A stretch of DNA of 64,000 bases from Eubacteriales bacterium (GCA_024655885.1 JANLFN010000001.1:372001-436000); one strand, 5' to 3'. Positions 27,661 through 36,657 are shown, numbered from the stretch's first letter. Notes: a model not told the origin generated them from the sequence alone. Translations and numbers: made by a program.

Positions 27661-27988
27661 AATACTCACCCCCGAATTCTGAAGATTTATTATCGATCAT
27701 TTCCATCATTTTCTTTGCAAACCCTTTTTCGACGATGGCAGCTACCGAACGCACATCTTTTCCCATAGATCTGCCCATGTCCTCTTTATTGCCAAATACC
27801 CTTATTTCTAAATTTCTAAAACTGCACATATCCTCAAATTTCTTTTTCGTATTCAGCGAAGCATCTTCAGCTACAATAACCAATTCCACCTTTCCGGCCT
27901 TCACGGCCCTCTCACATGTCTCCTCGCCTGAAATCGCCTTTCCGGCTTTCATGGCCAATCCGAGGAAAGAATATATCCTATTGGTCAT
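27647..27988 (-). CDS. ylxQ: L7Ae/L30e-family ribosomal-like protein YlxQ
   Basis: A 113-residue protein of the L7Ae/L30e/S12e fold, expected to bind kink-turn RNA. It shows [36 protein letters not shown], the characteristic glycine-rich helix and strand of the family. In Firmicutes the gene sits between ylxR and infB, as here. It overlaps ylxR at its 5' end (11 nt) and infB at its 3' end (14 nt), so all three are coupled. The precise cellular role is not settled. Confidence 0.9.
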   Translation of the reverse strand: MTNRIYSFLGLAMKAGKAISGEETCERAVKAGKVELVIVAEDASLNTKKKFEDMCSFRNLEIRVFGNKEDMGRSMGKDVRSVAAIVEKGFAKKMMEMIDNKSSEFGGEYYGKV

Positions 27989-28253
27989 TCTCTCCCTCCA
28001 ACTGTTGCTTCAAAATATCATATATTTCTTCACTGATGGATGTTTCAAACGCTTTCTCCAATTTTTTACCCTTTCTCGCTTTGTCCATACAAAGAACACT
28101 TTTGCAGATATATGCACCTCTGCCAGGCTTTTTACCGGTAAAATCCACACTCACCATACCTTCATTATTTCTTACAATTCTTGTCAATTCCTTTTTTGGC
28201 TTCATCTCCTGGCACCCAACGCACATTCGCATAGGGATCTTTTTTTGTTTCAT
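27978..28253 (-). CDS. ylxR: YlxR (DUF448) RNA-binding protein
   Basis: A 91-residue basic protein with the DUF448 signature: PMRMCVGCQEMKPKKELTRIVR near the start, GKKPGRGAYICKS in the middle and CMDKARKGKKLEKAF after it. Two CxxC-like or single cysteines flank the basic surface. YlxR proteins bind RNA and have been reported to modulate RNase P in Firmicutes (name RnpM). It follows nusA by 73 nt and overlaps ylxQ, the normal order nusA-ylxR-ylxQ-infB. Confidence 0.93.
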   Translation of the reverse strand: MKQKKIPMRMCVGCQEMKPKKELTRIVRNNEGMVSVDFTGKKPGRGAYICKSVLCMDKARKGKKLEKAFETSISEEIYDILKQQLEGENDQ

Positions 28254-28326
28254 CTAAAGCCACCAGCCCTTATTGTTTAAATCAGTCTTCCAGTCCGCCG
28301 TAAGCAGCCATTTTACAACTCAGCCC

Positions 28327-29448
28327 TTAACTCTCGGCATCTTCACCTTCATCTTTGTTTTCATCCTCATACCGGAAATTTTCATCGTAATTCAGCAGCT
28401 GCTGCTCGATAGTCGCTCTTAGCTGGGATTCACTCTTTATATCGATTTTCCATCCGGTAAGTTTTGCAGCCAGTCTTGCATTCTGACCTTCCTTTCCGAT
28501 GGCCAGAGACAATTGAAAATCCGGTACCGTTACCTTGGCGGATTTTGATTCTTCATTTATGTCCACCCTTATAACTTTTGCCGGACTCAGGCTGCTGGAA
28601 ATAAACTCTTCGGGATTACTGCTCCATTTTATTATATCGATTTTTTCACCTTTAAGTTCATCTACGATTGCCTGTACCCTTGTGCCTTTCTGGCCTACAC
28701 AGGCCCCCACCGGATCCACATTGTCATCCTTTGAAAAAACGGCTATTTTCGTCCGGGATCCGGGTTCTCTCGCAATACTTTTAATTTCCACGATGCCTTC
28801 ATGAATTTCCGGCACCTCCAGTTCGAACAGTCTTTTGACCAAACCGGGGTGAGTCCTTGACACCATGATCTGAGGCCCTTTAGTGGTCTTTTTTACTTCA
28901 ATGATGTAGGTTTTAATCCTGTCGTTAAATCGGTATTCCTCTCCCGGAGTTTGTTCGGTAGGAGCAAGTACCGCCTCTGTTTTACCCAGGTCAATAATTA
29001 CGTTTTTTCTTTCAGATCTCTGAATAATGCCTGTAACAATATCGCTTTCCTTATTCATAAACTCATCAAAAATAATCCCCCGTTCAGCTTCGCGGATTCT
29101 CTGAACAACCACTTGCTTGGCTGTCTGGGCGGCTATTCTTCCGAATTTTTTAGGAGTTACTTCTATTTCTGCCATGTCATCCTCTTCGTACCGGCTGTCA
29201 ATCTTTTTGGCTTCTTCCAGGGATATATCCAGAAACTCATTCTCCGGATTGGCCGTAACCTTTTTGAGAGCAAATACCTTCACATCGCCGGACACCCTGT
29301 CAATTATAATTTTAACATTCTGTGAGGTGCCGAAATTCCTCTTATAAGCGGAAATAAGAGCCGCTTCAATTGCCTCTATTAAAACTTCCTTATTTATCCC
29401 CTTCTCCTTTTGCAGCTGTTCCAATGCGTGTATTAATTCTGCGCTCAT
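28327..29448 (-). CDS. nusA: Transcription termination/antitermination factor NusA
   Basis: A 373-residue RNA polymerase-binding factor. The N-terminal domain (1-130) is followed by an S1 domain (about 135-200, with VTGIIQRSERKNVIIDLGKTEAVL) and two KH domains (VDPVGACVGQKGTRVQAIVDELKGEKIDI and LAIGKEGQNARLAAKLTGWKIDI). An acidic tail ends the protein (DENKDEGEDAES). It lacks the extra C-terminal repeats of proteobacterial NusA, as expected for Firmicutes. It is the second gene of the rimP operon. Its stop codon falls in a GAGAG-TTAAGGG-CTGAG stretch that resembles one arm of the intergenic repeat family. Confidence 0.97.
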   Translation of the reverse strand: MSAELIHALEQLQKEKGINKEVLIEAIEAALISAYKRNFGTSQNVKIIIDRVSGDVKVFALKKVTANPENEFLDISLEEAKKIDSRYEEDDMAEIEVTPKKFGRIAAQTAKQVVVQRIREAERGIIFDEFMNKESDIVTGIIQRSERKNVIIDLGKTEAVLAPTEQTPGEEYRFNDRIKTYIIEVKKTTKGPQIMVSRTHPGLVKRLFELEVPEIHEGIVEIKSIAREPGSRTKIAVFSKDDNVDPVGACVGQKGTRVQAIVDELKGEKIDIIKWSSNPEEFISSSLSPAKVIRVDINEESKSAKVTVPDFQLSLAIGKEGQNARLAAKLTGWKIDIKSESQLRATIEQQLLNYDENFRYEDENKDEGEDAES

Positions 29449-29471
29449 TTTTTGTCATAACCTCCTGACTA

Positions 29472-29936
29472 TTAAAATTTTATGGCCCTCCTTACGGTTG
29501 CCGCCTTATTTTTGTCTATTGAAAAAATTTCCCCCGTATTTAACCGTATATTTATCTTATTTTCCGTTAAACCGAGCAGTTCTCCCTCAAACACTTTTTT
29601 CCCGTCTATAGGCTGAAAAAGCCTTATTTCTATAAGCTCTCCCCTGAACTTTTCAAAGTCCTTTTCTTTTTTGAGAGGCCTATCCAGTCCCGGTGAGGAT
29701 ACCTCTAAAAAATAGCTCTGCTCTATGGGGTCTACCTTGTCCAGCTCTTCACTCACAGCCTCGCTTACTGCCTGGCAGTCATCTATACTGACTCCCCCAG
29801 GCTTGTCGATATAAATGCGCAGGTACCAGTTGGCACCCTCTTTGATGAATTCCACCTCTACCAGTTCCAATGAATTTTTTTCAATGATGGGTAAGGCTAT
29901 CTCTGTAACTATATCTTCAACTTTTTTTCCCGTCAT
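29472..29936 (-). CDS. rimP: Ribosome maturation factor RimP
   Basis: A 154-residue protein that assists 30S assembly. It shows the RimP pattern: VEDIVTEIALPIIEKNSLELVEVEF, WYLRIYIDKPGGVSIDDCQAVS, YFLEVSSPGLDRPLKKEKDF and a C-terminal SH3-like domain. It is the first gene of a long run extending through nusA, infB and truB. The ATG at 29934-29936 follows GGAGG at 6-nt spacing. A 95-nt leader with a strong hairpin lies between the promoter and the start. Confidence 0.96.
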   Translation of the reverse strand: MTGKKVEDIVTEIALPIIEKNSLELVEVEFIKEGANWYLRIYIDKPGGVSIDDCQAVSEAVSEELDKVDPIEQSYFLEVSSPGLDRPLKKEKDFEKFRGELIEIRLFQPIDGKKVFEGELLGLTENKINIRLNTGEIFSIDKNKAATVRRAIKF

Positions 29937-29980
29937 CCCAAACCTCCGTCCAATAAAGCCAAAGTTGGTAAAATAATGCG

Positions 29981-30005
29981 AAAGAGTGGGATTAGCCCAC
30001 TCTTT
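29981..30005 (-). promoter_or_regulatory. Hairpin in the rimP leader (also past the radical SAM stop)
   Basis: A perfect 10-bp stem AAAGAGTGGG/CCCACTCTTT with a 5-nt loop lies inside the predicted rimP leader. It has only three T residues after it, so it may be an attenuator rather than a full terminator. A flanking pair TAAAGC...GCTTTA in the leader could enclose it and bring the ribosome binding site close to the stem. I do not match it to a known leader class. Confidence 0.5.
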
Positions 30006-30038
30006 TCCGTTAAATACTATTTGCTTTAGCCAAGTAGT

Positions 30039-30067
30039 ATTATATCACTATTATTTGTACATATCAA
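30039..30067 (-). promoter_or_regulatory. Near-consensus promoter of the rimP-nusA-infB operon
   Basis: TTGATA (30062-30067) and a perfect TATAAT (30039-30044) are 17 nt apart on the minus strand. Initiation is expected near 30032, giving a leader of about 95 nt before rimP. Confidence 0.8.
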
Positions 30068-30127
30068 CAATTTATTAGTATTTTCTATAATTTTTATGTA
30101 AAATGCTTTTTTACGCAAATTTGTCAC

Positions 30128-31516
30128 TTATTTGTTAACCGCCTGAGCATATTCTTTATCTCCCGCATTTACACCCTTTGATTTGTTCCACAGCTTCTCT
30201 GCAACCGGAGCCCACTTTTTTGCCGCATTTTCGCACTTTGCCGTCAGTTCTTCCACCGTTTCCTCGTCCATCTGCTGGGTAGGCCTTGCACCCGATTCTT
30301 TCACAATAGCTCTTAGGATCTCCGGATTATCAAGCATTGGGCAAGGCCTAAGGTGGTTTTCATTAAAGGGCTGGCGCTTTTGGTATCCGTGAAGCAGAGG
30401 AGATTTCAGGCAGTCAAGCAGAGAGTTTTCTTTAATATTGATGTCGGAAAAATGAATGAAGGCGCAAGGCTCCACATCTCCATTGGCATTGATATGCAAG
30501 TACTGTTTTCCTCCAGCAATGCATCCTTGCACATATTCCCCGTCATTCCAGAAATCCAGGACAAAAATGGGCTTCCTGGATCGGACATCCCGGATGAAAC
30601 GATACATGAACTCCCTCTGCTCCGGTGAGGCAATAAGCTCGGGTACGGCATCCTTGCCTATAGGGACATAGGTGAAATACCAGCCGAAGGAACAACCCTT
30701 TTCAACCATCAGGTCCAGATATGCGTCCGAGCCAATTACATTCACATTCTTGCTGTGGTAACAGGTAGAAAAACCGTAAATAAGTTTTTCCTTTTTCAGC
30801 AGGTCCATGGCTTCTATGACTTTTCTAAAAGTCCCTTCTCCCCGCCGCATGTCTGTTTCCGCCTCAAATCCTTCGACGCTGATTGCAAGCGCAAAATTGC
30901 CGACTCTCTTCATTTCCCTTGCAAATTCCTGGTCTACAAGAGTTGCATTTGTAAATGCCAGAAACATGCATTCACCATGTTTTTCCGCCAGTTTGATCAA
31001 GTCTTTTTTCCGTATCAGAGGCTCTCCCCCGGAAAATATGTACATATATATTCCCAATTCCTTTCCCTCTTGAACAATCCGATCCAGTGTCTCCATGTCC
31101 ATGGAACACTGTTTATCATATTCGGCGGCCCAGCACCCTTTGCACTTCAGATTACAAGCGGTCGTCGGATCCATCAGTACTGCCCACGGGATATGTACCC
31201 CTGTCCGTGCTTCAGTTTCTCTTCTTTTTTCGGTTGAAACAAAGGAATTATACACCAAAAAATTTGATATAAACTTGTTCCTCACATTTTTGTCTATATC
31301 CGAGACCAGCCTTTGAATAATCTTGTATCCGCTGGACTCTTCATTTCGGATGGCATCGGATATAGCTTCAATCTGTGGTTTATAATCGTTTTTTAAATCC
31401 AGTTTTCTTCCGACTTCCAATGCTTTTGACAGGTTTTTCATCGGTTCACGGTCAAGGTAATCCATAATCTTATCAAGAACTATGGTGACAGCTTTGCTTT
31501 TTAAACTTGCTTTCAT
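30128..31516 (-). CDS. Radical SAM protein with C-terminal SPASM-like cysteines, function unknown
   Basis: A 462-residue enzyme. An alpha-helical, charged N-terminal region (about 1-105) precedes the radical SAM core, which has CNLKCKGC (CxxxCxxC, about 122-129) for the SAM-binding [4Fe-4S] cluster and the FSGGEPL motif. The C-terminal part has GCIAGGKQYLHINANGDVEPCAF and further Cys (LLDCL, RPCPM), suggesting auxiliary cluster binding as in SPASM/twitch proteins. The ATG used is 31514-31516, 11 nt after AAGGGG. A TetR gene lies just upstream and a palindrome overlaps this gene's promoter region, so it is probably controlled by that regulator. No peptide substrate gene is visible. The pair interrupts the usual polC-rimP neighbourhood. 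Confidence 0.8.
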   Translation of the reverse strand: MKASLKSKAVTIVLDKIMDYLDREPMKNLSKALEVGRKLDLKNDYKPQIEAISDAIRNEESSGYKIIQRLVSDIDKNVRNKFISNFLVYNSFVSTEKRRETEARTGVHIPWAVLMDPTTACNLKCKGCWAAEYDKQCSMDMETLDRIVQEGKELGIYMYIFSGGEPLIRKKDLIKLAEKHGECMFLAFTNATLVDQEFAREMKRVGNFALAISVEGFEAETDMRRGEGTFRKVIEAMDLLKKEKLIYGFSTCYHSKNVNVIGSDAYLDLMVEKGCSFGWYFTYVPIGKDAVPELIASPEQREFMYRFIRDVRSRKPIFVLDFWNDGEYVQGCIAGGKQYLHINANGDVEPCAFIHFSDINIKENSLLDCLKSPLLHGYQKRQPFNENHLRPCPMLDNPEILRAIVKESGARPTQQMDEETVEELTAKCENAAKKWAPVAEKLWNKSKGVNAGDKEYAQAVNK

Positions 31517-31564
31517 ATGCGACAATACCCCTTTCTCAATTATAATTTATTTGACTTTAATGTC

Positions 31565-31588
31565 TTTATAGACATATATGTCTATAAA
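31565..31588. promoter_or_regulatory. Perfect 24-bp palindromic operator upstream of the radical SAM gene
   Basis: Each half is TTTATAGACATA, so the whole is a perfect dyad centred between 31576 and 31577. It lies between the TetR stop and the radical SAM start and overlaps the position expected for a -35 box (weak AAAGAC 31562-31567) of a promoter with TATAAT at 31539-31544. Its core GACATATATGTC matches GACACATGTGTC in the tetR promoter. Confidence 0.75.
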
Positions 31589-31601
31589 AAATTAAAAAAA
31601 A

Positions 31602-32195
31602 TTATATTTTCAAGCCATCCAATAGCAACAGACTGCTTTTAATATATTCATTAAAATCGGCAATTTTCCTGTTGACCACATACAGGACGGCTCCCTCGAT
31701 GATATTGAAGAGTGCTAAGGAGGTTGCCTTTGTGTCTATATTCTTAAACTCCCTATTCTGCATCCCCTCCTCCAGGAGCTTTTCAAATATGTATTTCAAC
31801 TCTAAAGCCTTGTTTTCCATTTCTCTTGTTTTTGTGCTCCTTTTCGCCTTGTCCGTATGATTCAGGTATTCGAAGAGGGATAGAATCAGGTTCTTGTACT
31901 CATTCTTTGTGAGCAGGATTTCTATAATACTTTTAATTTTTTTAAATGAAGAACTGGATTTATCGCTGAAGACTAAGCCTACGTCTTTTTGAAGGCAGGA
32001 TATGAGATAGACCACATAACTCTCGAACAACTGGTCCTTGTTCTTGAAATATTGATACATGGTGGTCCTCCCCATATTGCATTTCTTGGCAATATGTCCA
32101 AGATTTGTCCTGCGATAGCCGAGTTTTGAAAAGATATCTATTGCTTTTTGAATAATTTCTTCCTTTTTTTTCTGGACATCCACAACCTTTGGCAC
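31602..32195 (-). CDS. TetR/AcrR-family transcriptional regulator
   Basis: A 197-residue repressor. The N-terminal DNA-binding domain (about 10-56) reads KAIDIFSKLGYRRTNLGHIA then KKCNMGRTTMYQYFKNKDQLF, a textbook TetR helix-turn-helix. The rest is a helical ligand-binding and dimerisation domain, typical in length. The last section (VVNRKIADFNEYIKSSLLLLDGLKI) fits a dimer interface helix. A near-perfect palindrome overlaps its promoter and a matching one precedes the next gene, indicating autoregulation and control of the radical SAM enzyme. The inducer is unknown. The ATG is at 32193-32195; no strong ribosome binding site is evident beyond GGGGGG-type purines. Confidence 0.88.
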   Translation of the reverse strand: MPKVVDVQKKKEEIIQKAIDIFSKLGYRRTNLGHIAKKCNMGRTTMYQYFKNKDQLFESYVVYLISCLQKDVGLVFSDKSSSSFKKIKSIIEILLTKNEYKNLILSLFEYLNHTDKAKRSTKTREMENKALELKYIFEKLLEEGMQNREFKNIDTKATSLALFNIIEGAVLYVVNRKIADFNEYIKSSLLLLDGLKI

Positions 32196-32242
32196 AGCAT
32201 TTCTCCCCCCCGATCCTATCTTCTCCTATCCCCACTATTCTA

Positions 32243-32279
32243 ATTATAATTTTTATGGACACATGTGTCAATAAAAATT
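32243..32279 (-). promoter_or_regulatory. Consensus tetR promoter overlapped by a 32-bp palindrome
   Basis: TTGACA (32266-32271) and TATAAT (32243-32248) are 17 nt apart, both perfect. A palindrome at 32248-32279 with one mismatched pair (core GACACATGTGTC) covers the -35 box and spacer. A repressor bound here would block RNA polymerase directly. Confidence 0.82.
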
Positions 32280-32300
32280 CTCAAGCCATTCAATTGAAAA

Positions 32301-32338
32301 AGAAAAATGAGTCAACAGAGAACCGTCCCCCTTGACTC
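32301..32338 (-). terminator. REP-like hairpin ending polC
   Basis: In the minus transcript GAGTCAA (32332-32338) pairs with TTGACTC (32309-32315); the loop reads GGGGGACGGTTCTCTG and the stem is followed by ATTTTTCTTTTTC. Sequences of the type GGGACGGTTCT...TTGACTC are familiar as short interspersed repeats in many Firmicutes, where some are linked to Y1-type transposases. Here it lies 8 nt beyond the polC stop and has the form of an intrinsic terminator. Confidence 0.65.
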
Positions 32339-32346
32339 TCTCCAAC

Positions 32347-35300
32347 TTAAAACAAACTCAGCTGGTTGCTCTGGGGAAGCCCGTCCAGGCAGCCGTGCTG
32401 CTGCAGGATTTCAATGACAGCCTTGCTTATTTTAGCCCTGATCCGCAGGTCATCCACCGACATGAATTCTCCGTTCTCCCTGGCCTCCACTATATTCTGG
32501 GCCGCAGCAGTTCCCAGCCCCTGCAGCGCATTGAGGGGAGGCCGGATGCCCTTAGGGGTTATCTGGAATTTTAGAGCATCCGACTCATAGAGGTCTACGG
32601 GAAGGAACCGTATCCCCCGCGCATACATTTCATTGGCTACTTCCAGGATGGTAAGCACGTTCTTTTCCTTCTGGGTCATGCTGTTGCCTTTTTTCTCAAG
32701 CTCATTGATTTTGTTTTTTATCTTGTCCGGGCCATGGGTCATCAGCTCCGCATCAAATTCATCCGCCCTTACCGTAAAATAGGCCACATAAAAAGCTTCA
32801 GGGTAATATACCTTGTACCAGGCCACCCTGTAAGACATCATTACATAGGCCGCCGCATGGGCTTTAGGAAACATGTATTTTATTTTTTTGCAAGATTCGA
32901 TGTACCATCCAGGCACTTTGTTTTCCTTCATGACCTGCTCGTATTCTTCCTTTAATCCCTTGCCCTTCCTCACATCTTCCATGATCTTGAACGCAGTTTT
33001 GGAAGGGAGGCCGGCACGAATAAGGTAAAGCATGATATCGTCCCTGCAGCATATGGCCTCGGAAAGAGTGCATGTCTCCGACTTTATGAGCTCCTGGGCA
33101 TTGTTGATCCACACATCGGTACCATGGGCCAATCCGGCGATCCTTATCAGCTCATAAAAGGTGGTAGGCTTGGTTTCAACCAGCATCTGTCTCACAAACT
33201 TGGTCCCGAATTCGGGCACGGCAAGAGTGCCAACCTCGCTGTTTATATCCTCAGGCTTTATTCCCAGGGGTTCGGTGCCGCTGAAAATGCCCATGGTGTT
33301 TTTCTCTCCTATGGGAATGGTGGTGGCTTTTACGCCTGTGAGATCCTCCAGCATCTTTATCACCGTTGGGTCGTCATGGCCCAGAATATCCAGTTTCAGC
33401 AGCCTTCCGCTGATGGAATGGTAGTCGAAATGGGTTGTAATAATTCCGGAATCCATATCATCCGCGGGGTGCTGTATAGGACAAAACTCGAAAATATCCC
33501 TGTCCCTCGGAACGATCATGACACCTCCCGGATGCTGCCCTGTGGTCCTTTTCACCCCTGTACAGCCTTTCACCAGCCTGTTTATTTCCGCATTGGGCAC
33601 AACAATGCCTCTTTCATCCAGGTAATTTTTTATAAAGCCGTATGCCGTTTTATCCGCAATGGTACCGATGGTGCCCGCCCTGAACACTTTTCCCTCTCCG
33701 AAAAGCTCTTCAGTATACTTATGGGCCCTTGACTGGTACTCTCCCGAGAAGTTCAAGTCTATATCGGGTTCCTTGTCCCCGTCAAACCCGAGAAATGTCT
33801 CAAAAGGGATGTCGTATCCGTCTTTTTTCAATGGATTCCCACATTTGGGGCACTCCTTGTCAGGCAGGTCAAAACCGCATCCCACGCTGCCGTCGGTGAT
33901 AAATTCGGAGTACTTGCACCGGTCACAGACATAATGGGGCGGCAGGGAGTTAACCTCCGTTATCCCGATCATGTTGGCCACAAAGGAAGATCCTACCGAA
34001 CCCCTGGAGCCCACCAGGTAGCCGTCGCTTAAAGACTTGGCCACAAGCTTTTGCGCTATAATGTACATCACCGAGAAGCCGTTCTTGATGATGGAGTTAA
34101 GTTCCTTCTCCAAACGATTTCCAACGATTTCGGGGAGAGGGTCCCCGTAGATTTCTTTGGCCCTGGTTTTCGCAAGGCCTTCTACCTCCTCCTCCGCCCC
34201 TTCTATTTTAGGAGGAAATGTCCCTTCCGGAATGGGGATAATTTCCTCTATCCTATCCGCAATCCGGTTGGTATTTTCGACCACCACCTCATAGGCCTTT
34301 TCACTGCCTAGGTAATCAAACTCCTGCAGCATTTCATCCGTAGTTCTTAAAAACAGAGGGGCCTGGTTGTCCGCATCTTCAAAGCCTTGTCCTGCCATCA
34401 GGATCCTCCGGAACACCTCATCCCAGGGATCCATAAAATGTACATCACAGGTGGCCACCACAGGTTTTTTAAGCTTCTCACCCAGTTCAACAATTTTCCT
34501 GTTTATATTTTTTAATTCTTCCTGGCTTTTTACCCTGCCGCTGTTTATGAGGAACTGGTTGTTTCCCAGCGGCTGAATCTCAAGGTAATCGTAAAACCTT
34601 GCAATTTTTATGATCTCATCGTCTTTTTTCCCGTCCAGAATAGCCCTGTAAAGCTCTCCCGATTCACACGCGCTTCCCAGTATAAGCCCGTCACGGTATT
34701 GCATCAGCAAGTTTTTGGGTACCCGGGGTTTTTTATAGTAGTACTTCAAATGAGAATAGGATATGATCCGGTACAGGTTTCTTAATCCGGTATAATTCGC
34801 CGCAAGGATTATGGCATGATAGGAAGCGGCCTTCTTGAAATCCTCATTTTCTTCAAAACAGCCCTCTATATCATCAATGGTCTTTATGGACTTGGGCTCC
34901 AGCATTTCAAGGCATTTTACAAAAATCTCGGCGGTTGTCTTTGAGTCGTCCACCGCCCGGTGGTGGTTATCCATTTTTATTCCAAGGTGGTGCGCTACGA
35001 TATTCAATTTGTGTTTTTTTAGGTTGGGAAACAGATTGCGGCATAGCTGGAGAGTGTCCACAATGGGGTTGTCCACGTTTATTCCCATGGTCCTGGCATT
35101 ATATTTGATAAACCCCATGTCAAAGGGTGCATTGTGCGCTACAACCGCAGAGTTTCCCAAAAACTCGATAAACCCGGGAAGAACTTCCTCAATGGTGGGG
35201 GCCTCCCGGACCATATCGTCGGTAATCCCTGTAAGCTTCACTATAAAGCTTGGAATCGGAATTTGCGGATTCACAAGGGAGCTAAATTCCCCGGTTATTT

Positions 35301-36657
35301 TCCCGCCTTTTACTTTCACAGCACCTATTTCGGTTATCCTGTCCCTGTCATAATTCAGACCTGTCGTCTCAATGTCAAGCACCACGAACTCCTCATCCAG
35401 CGGCTGGCCGTTGGGATTATATACCACGGGAATCCTGTCGTCCAAAAGGTAGCATTCCACCCCGTAAATCACCTTGATTTTATGTTTTGCCGCAGCCTGG
35501 GCCGCATCGGGAAAAGCCTGTACCACACCGTGGTCGGTAATGGCCACGGCCCTGTGTCCCCACTGGGCGGCTCTTTTGATTAGCTCCCCCACCGGTGTGA
35601 CACCGTCCATTGAGCTCATCTGGGTGTGCAGGTGAAGCTCTACACGCTTCACTTCCGCCTCGTCGGTCCTGACTGCCTTCTCCACCTCTATGATGTCCGA
35701 GGCCATGATGGCCAGTTCCTTGGAAAATTTGTCGTACTGCGCCTCCCCGCGCAGCTTGACGCAAACTCCCTCCTTAATCCTCTCCTTGAGATTTCCGGTG
35801 ATTTCTTTATTCGCAAAGTATTTTACCGTGAGGGAACTGGTGGTATCCGTCACATCAAATATGCATATATACTTTCCCCCCCGAATTTCCTTAAAGTCCA
35901 CGCTGAATATATCGCCGCACACCGCTACCCTTCCCGAGTCCTGGGTAACATCGCACATTTTCATGATGTCGTCGCTGAATTCCCTGCCCACAATAACGGG
36001 CGAAAGGGACCATTTTTTTTCACAATCCCTGTCCTCCCCTTTACGTTCCTTTGTGCCCGAACCCCCCCTTGGGGCCGAAGCTTCCACCATGCTTAAAATT
36101 CCGGCTTCTTCATGCTCTTTGAGCTCAAGATAGCTGTCTATGGCAGCGTCATCCATTACAGGATCAACAAATTCCACCTTGACTCTGCAAGAGAAGAACT
36201 CCTCTATCATATTTTCCAGCAGCCGGTGGCATTCCTGGGATCTGAGGATACTCTTCCCCTTGGTTTTCAGGTTTACCATCAATTTTTTTTCACACAGGTC
36301 CCACGTGCATCCGGAAAGAATTCCCCGGCTTAATGCCACTCTTCTGTTCACACGGTACACCAGGCTGTCCCAGTACTCTTCCAGTATTTTTTCAAGGGGC
36401 ATTGACAAATCAAATTTCGCTCTTATATCCACCGACTTCAATTTGAACAGAGCCGCAAGCTTCTCTTCTATATTGAACAGAGATATGGAAGGAATCAACT
36501 TCTTTGACAAAATAAATATTTCAAGGCGTCTGGATTTTTTATAGACATTAATTTTCTGTATGGTTGCATTCTGCATAAGTCCGGAGATTTCACCGCCAAC
36601 ATTTGTTTCCGGAAATAAATTCATAAACTTCTGCTCATGGTATGTAACGTTTTGCAT
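32347..36657 (-). CDS. polC: DNA polymerase III alpha subunit, PolC type
   Basis: A 1436-residue replicative polymerase of Gram-positive bacteria with built-in proofreading. Order: N-terminal domains (about 1-225), OB-fold (about 230-330), first PHP segment (RVELHLHTQMSSMDGV, AITDHGVVQAFPDA), the inserted DnaQ-like 3'-5' exonuclease (FVVLDIETTGLN, about 415-580), second PHP segment, then palm, thumb and fingers (GSRGSVGSSFVANM, EPDIDLNFSGEYQ). A Zn motif CDRCKYSEF...CPKCGNP lies before the palm. The start is ATG 36655-36657 behind AGAGGGG; an upstream in-frame ATG at 36673-36675 is less likely. It follows the rseP-ispG region as in Bacillus, though proS is absent. Confidence 0.97.
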   Translation of the reverse strand: MQNVTYHEQKFMNLFPETNVGGEISGLMQNATIQKINVYKKSRRLEIFILSKKLIPSISLFNIEEKLAALFKLKSVDIRAKFDLSMPLEKILEEYWDSLVYRVNRRVALSRGILSGCTWDLCEKKLMVNLKTKGKSILRSQECHRLLENMIEEFFSCRVKVEFVDPVMDDAAIDSYLELKEHEEAGILSMVEASAPRGGSGTKERKGEDRDCEKKWSLSPVIVGREFSDDIMKMCDVTQDSGRVAVCGDIFSVDFKEIRGGKYICIFDVTDTTSSLTVKYFANKEITGNLKERIKEGVCVKLRGEAQYDKFSKELAIMASDIIEVEKAVRTDEAEVKRVELHLHTQMSSMDGVTPVGELIKRAAQWGHRAVAITDHGVVQAFPDAAQAAAKHKIKVIYGVECYLLDDRIPVVYNPNGQPLDEEFVVLDIETTGLNYDRDRITEIGAVKVKGGKITGEFSSLVNPQIPIPSFIVKLTGITDDMVREAPTIEEVLPGFIEFLGNSAVVAHNAPFDMGFIKYNARTMGINVDNPIVDTLQLCRNLFPNLKKHKLNIVAHHLGIKMDNHHRAVDDSKTTAEIFVKCLEMLEPKSIKTIDDIEGCFEENEDFKKAASYHAIILAANYTGLRNLYRIISYSHLKYYYKKPRVPKNLLMQYRDGLILGSACESGELYRAILDGKKDDEIIKIARFYDYLEIQPLGNNQFLINSGRVKSQEELKNINRKIVELGEKLKKPVVATCDVHFMDPWDEVFRRILMAGQGFEDADNQAPLFLRTTDEMLQEFDYLGSEKAYEVVVENTNRIADRIEEIIPIPEGTFPPKIEGAEEEVEGLAKTRAKEIYGDPLPEIVGNRLEKELNSIIKNGFSVMYIIAQKLVAKSLSDGYLVGSRGSVGSSFVANMIGITEVNSLPPHYVCDRCKYSEFITDGSVGCGFDLPDKECPKCGNPLKKDGYDIPFETFLGFDGDKEPDIDLNFSGEYQSRAHKYTEELFGEGKVFRAGTIGTIADKTAYGFIKNYLDERGIVVPNAEINRLVKGCTGVKRTTGQHPGGVMIVPRDRDIFEFCPIQHPADDMDSGIITTHFDYHSISGRLLKLDILGHDDPTVIKMLEDLTGVKATTIPIGEKNTMGIFSGTEPLGIKPEDINSEVGTLAVPEFGTKFVRQMLVETKPTTFYELIRIAGLAHGTDVWINNAQELIKSETCTLSEAICCRDDIMLYLIRAGLPSKTAFKIMEDVRKGKGLKEEYEQVMKENKVPGWYIESCKKIKYMFPKAHAAAYVMMSYRVAWYKVYYPEAFYVAYFTVRADEFDAELMTHGPDKIKNKINELEKKGNSMTQKEKNVLTILEVANEMYARGIRFLPVDLYESDALKFQITPKGIRPPLNALQGLGTAAAQNIVEARENGEFMSVDDLRIRAKISKAVIEILQQHGCLDGLPQSNQLSLF

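Noticed and set aside
30128-31516. Radical SAM gene as a RiPP (peptide-modifying) system
   Set aside because: SPASM-like cysteines fit, but no short precursor gene with a leader is seen in either flank and no transporter or peptidase is adjacent, so the assignment is not supported.
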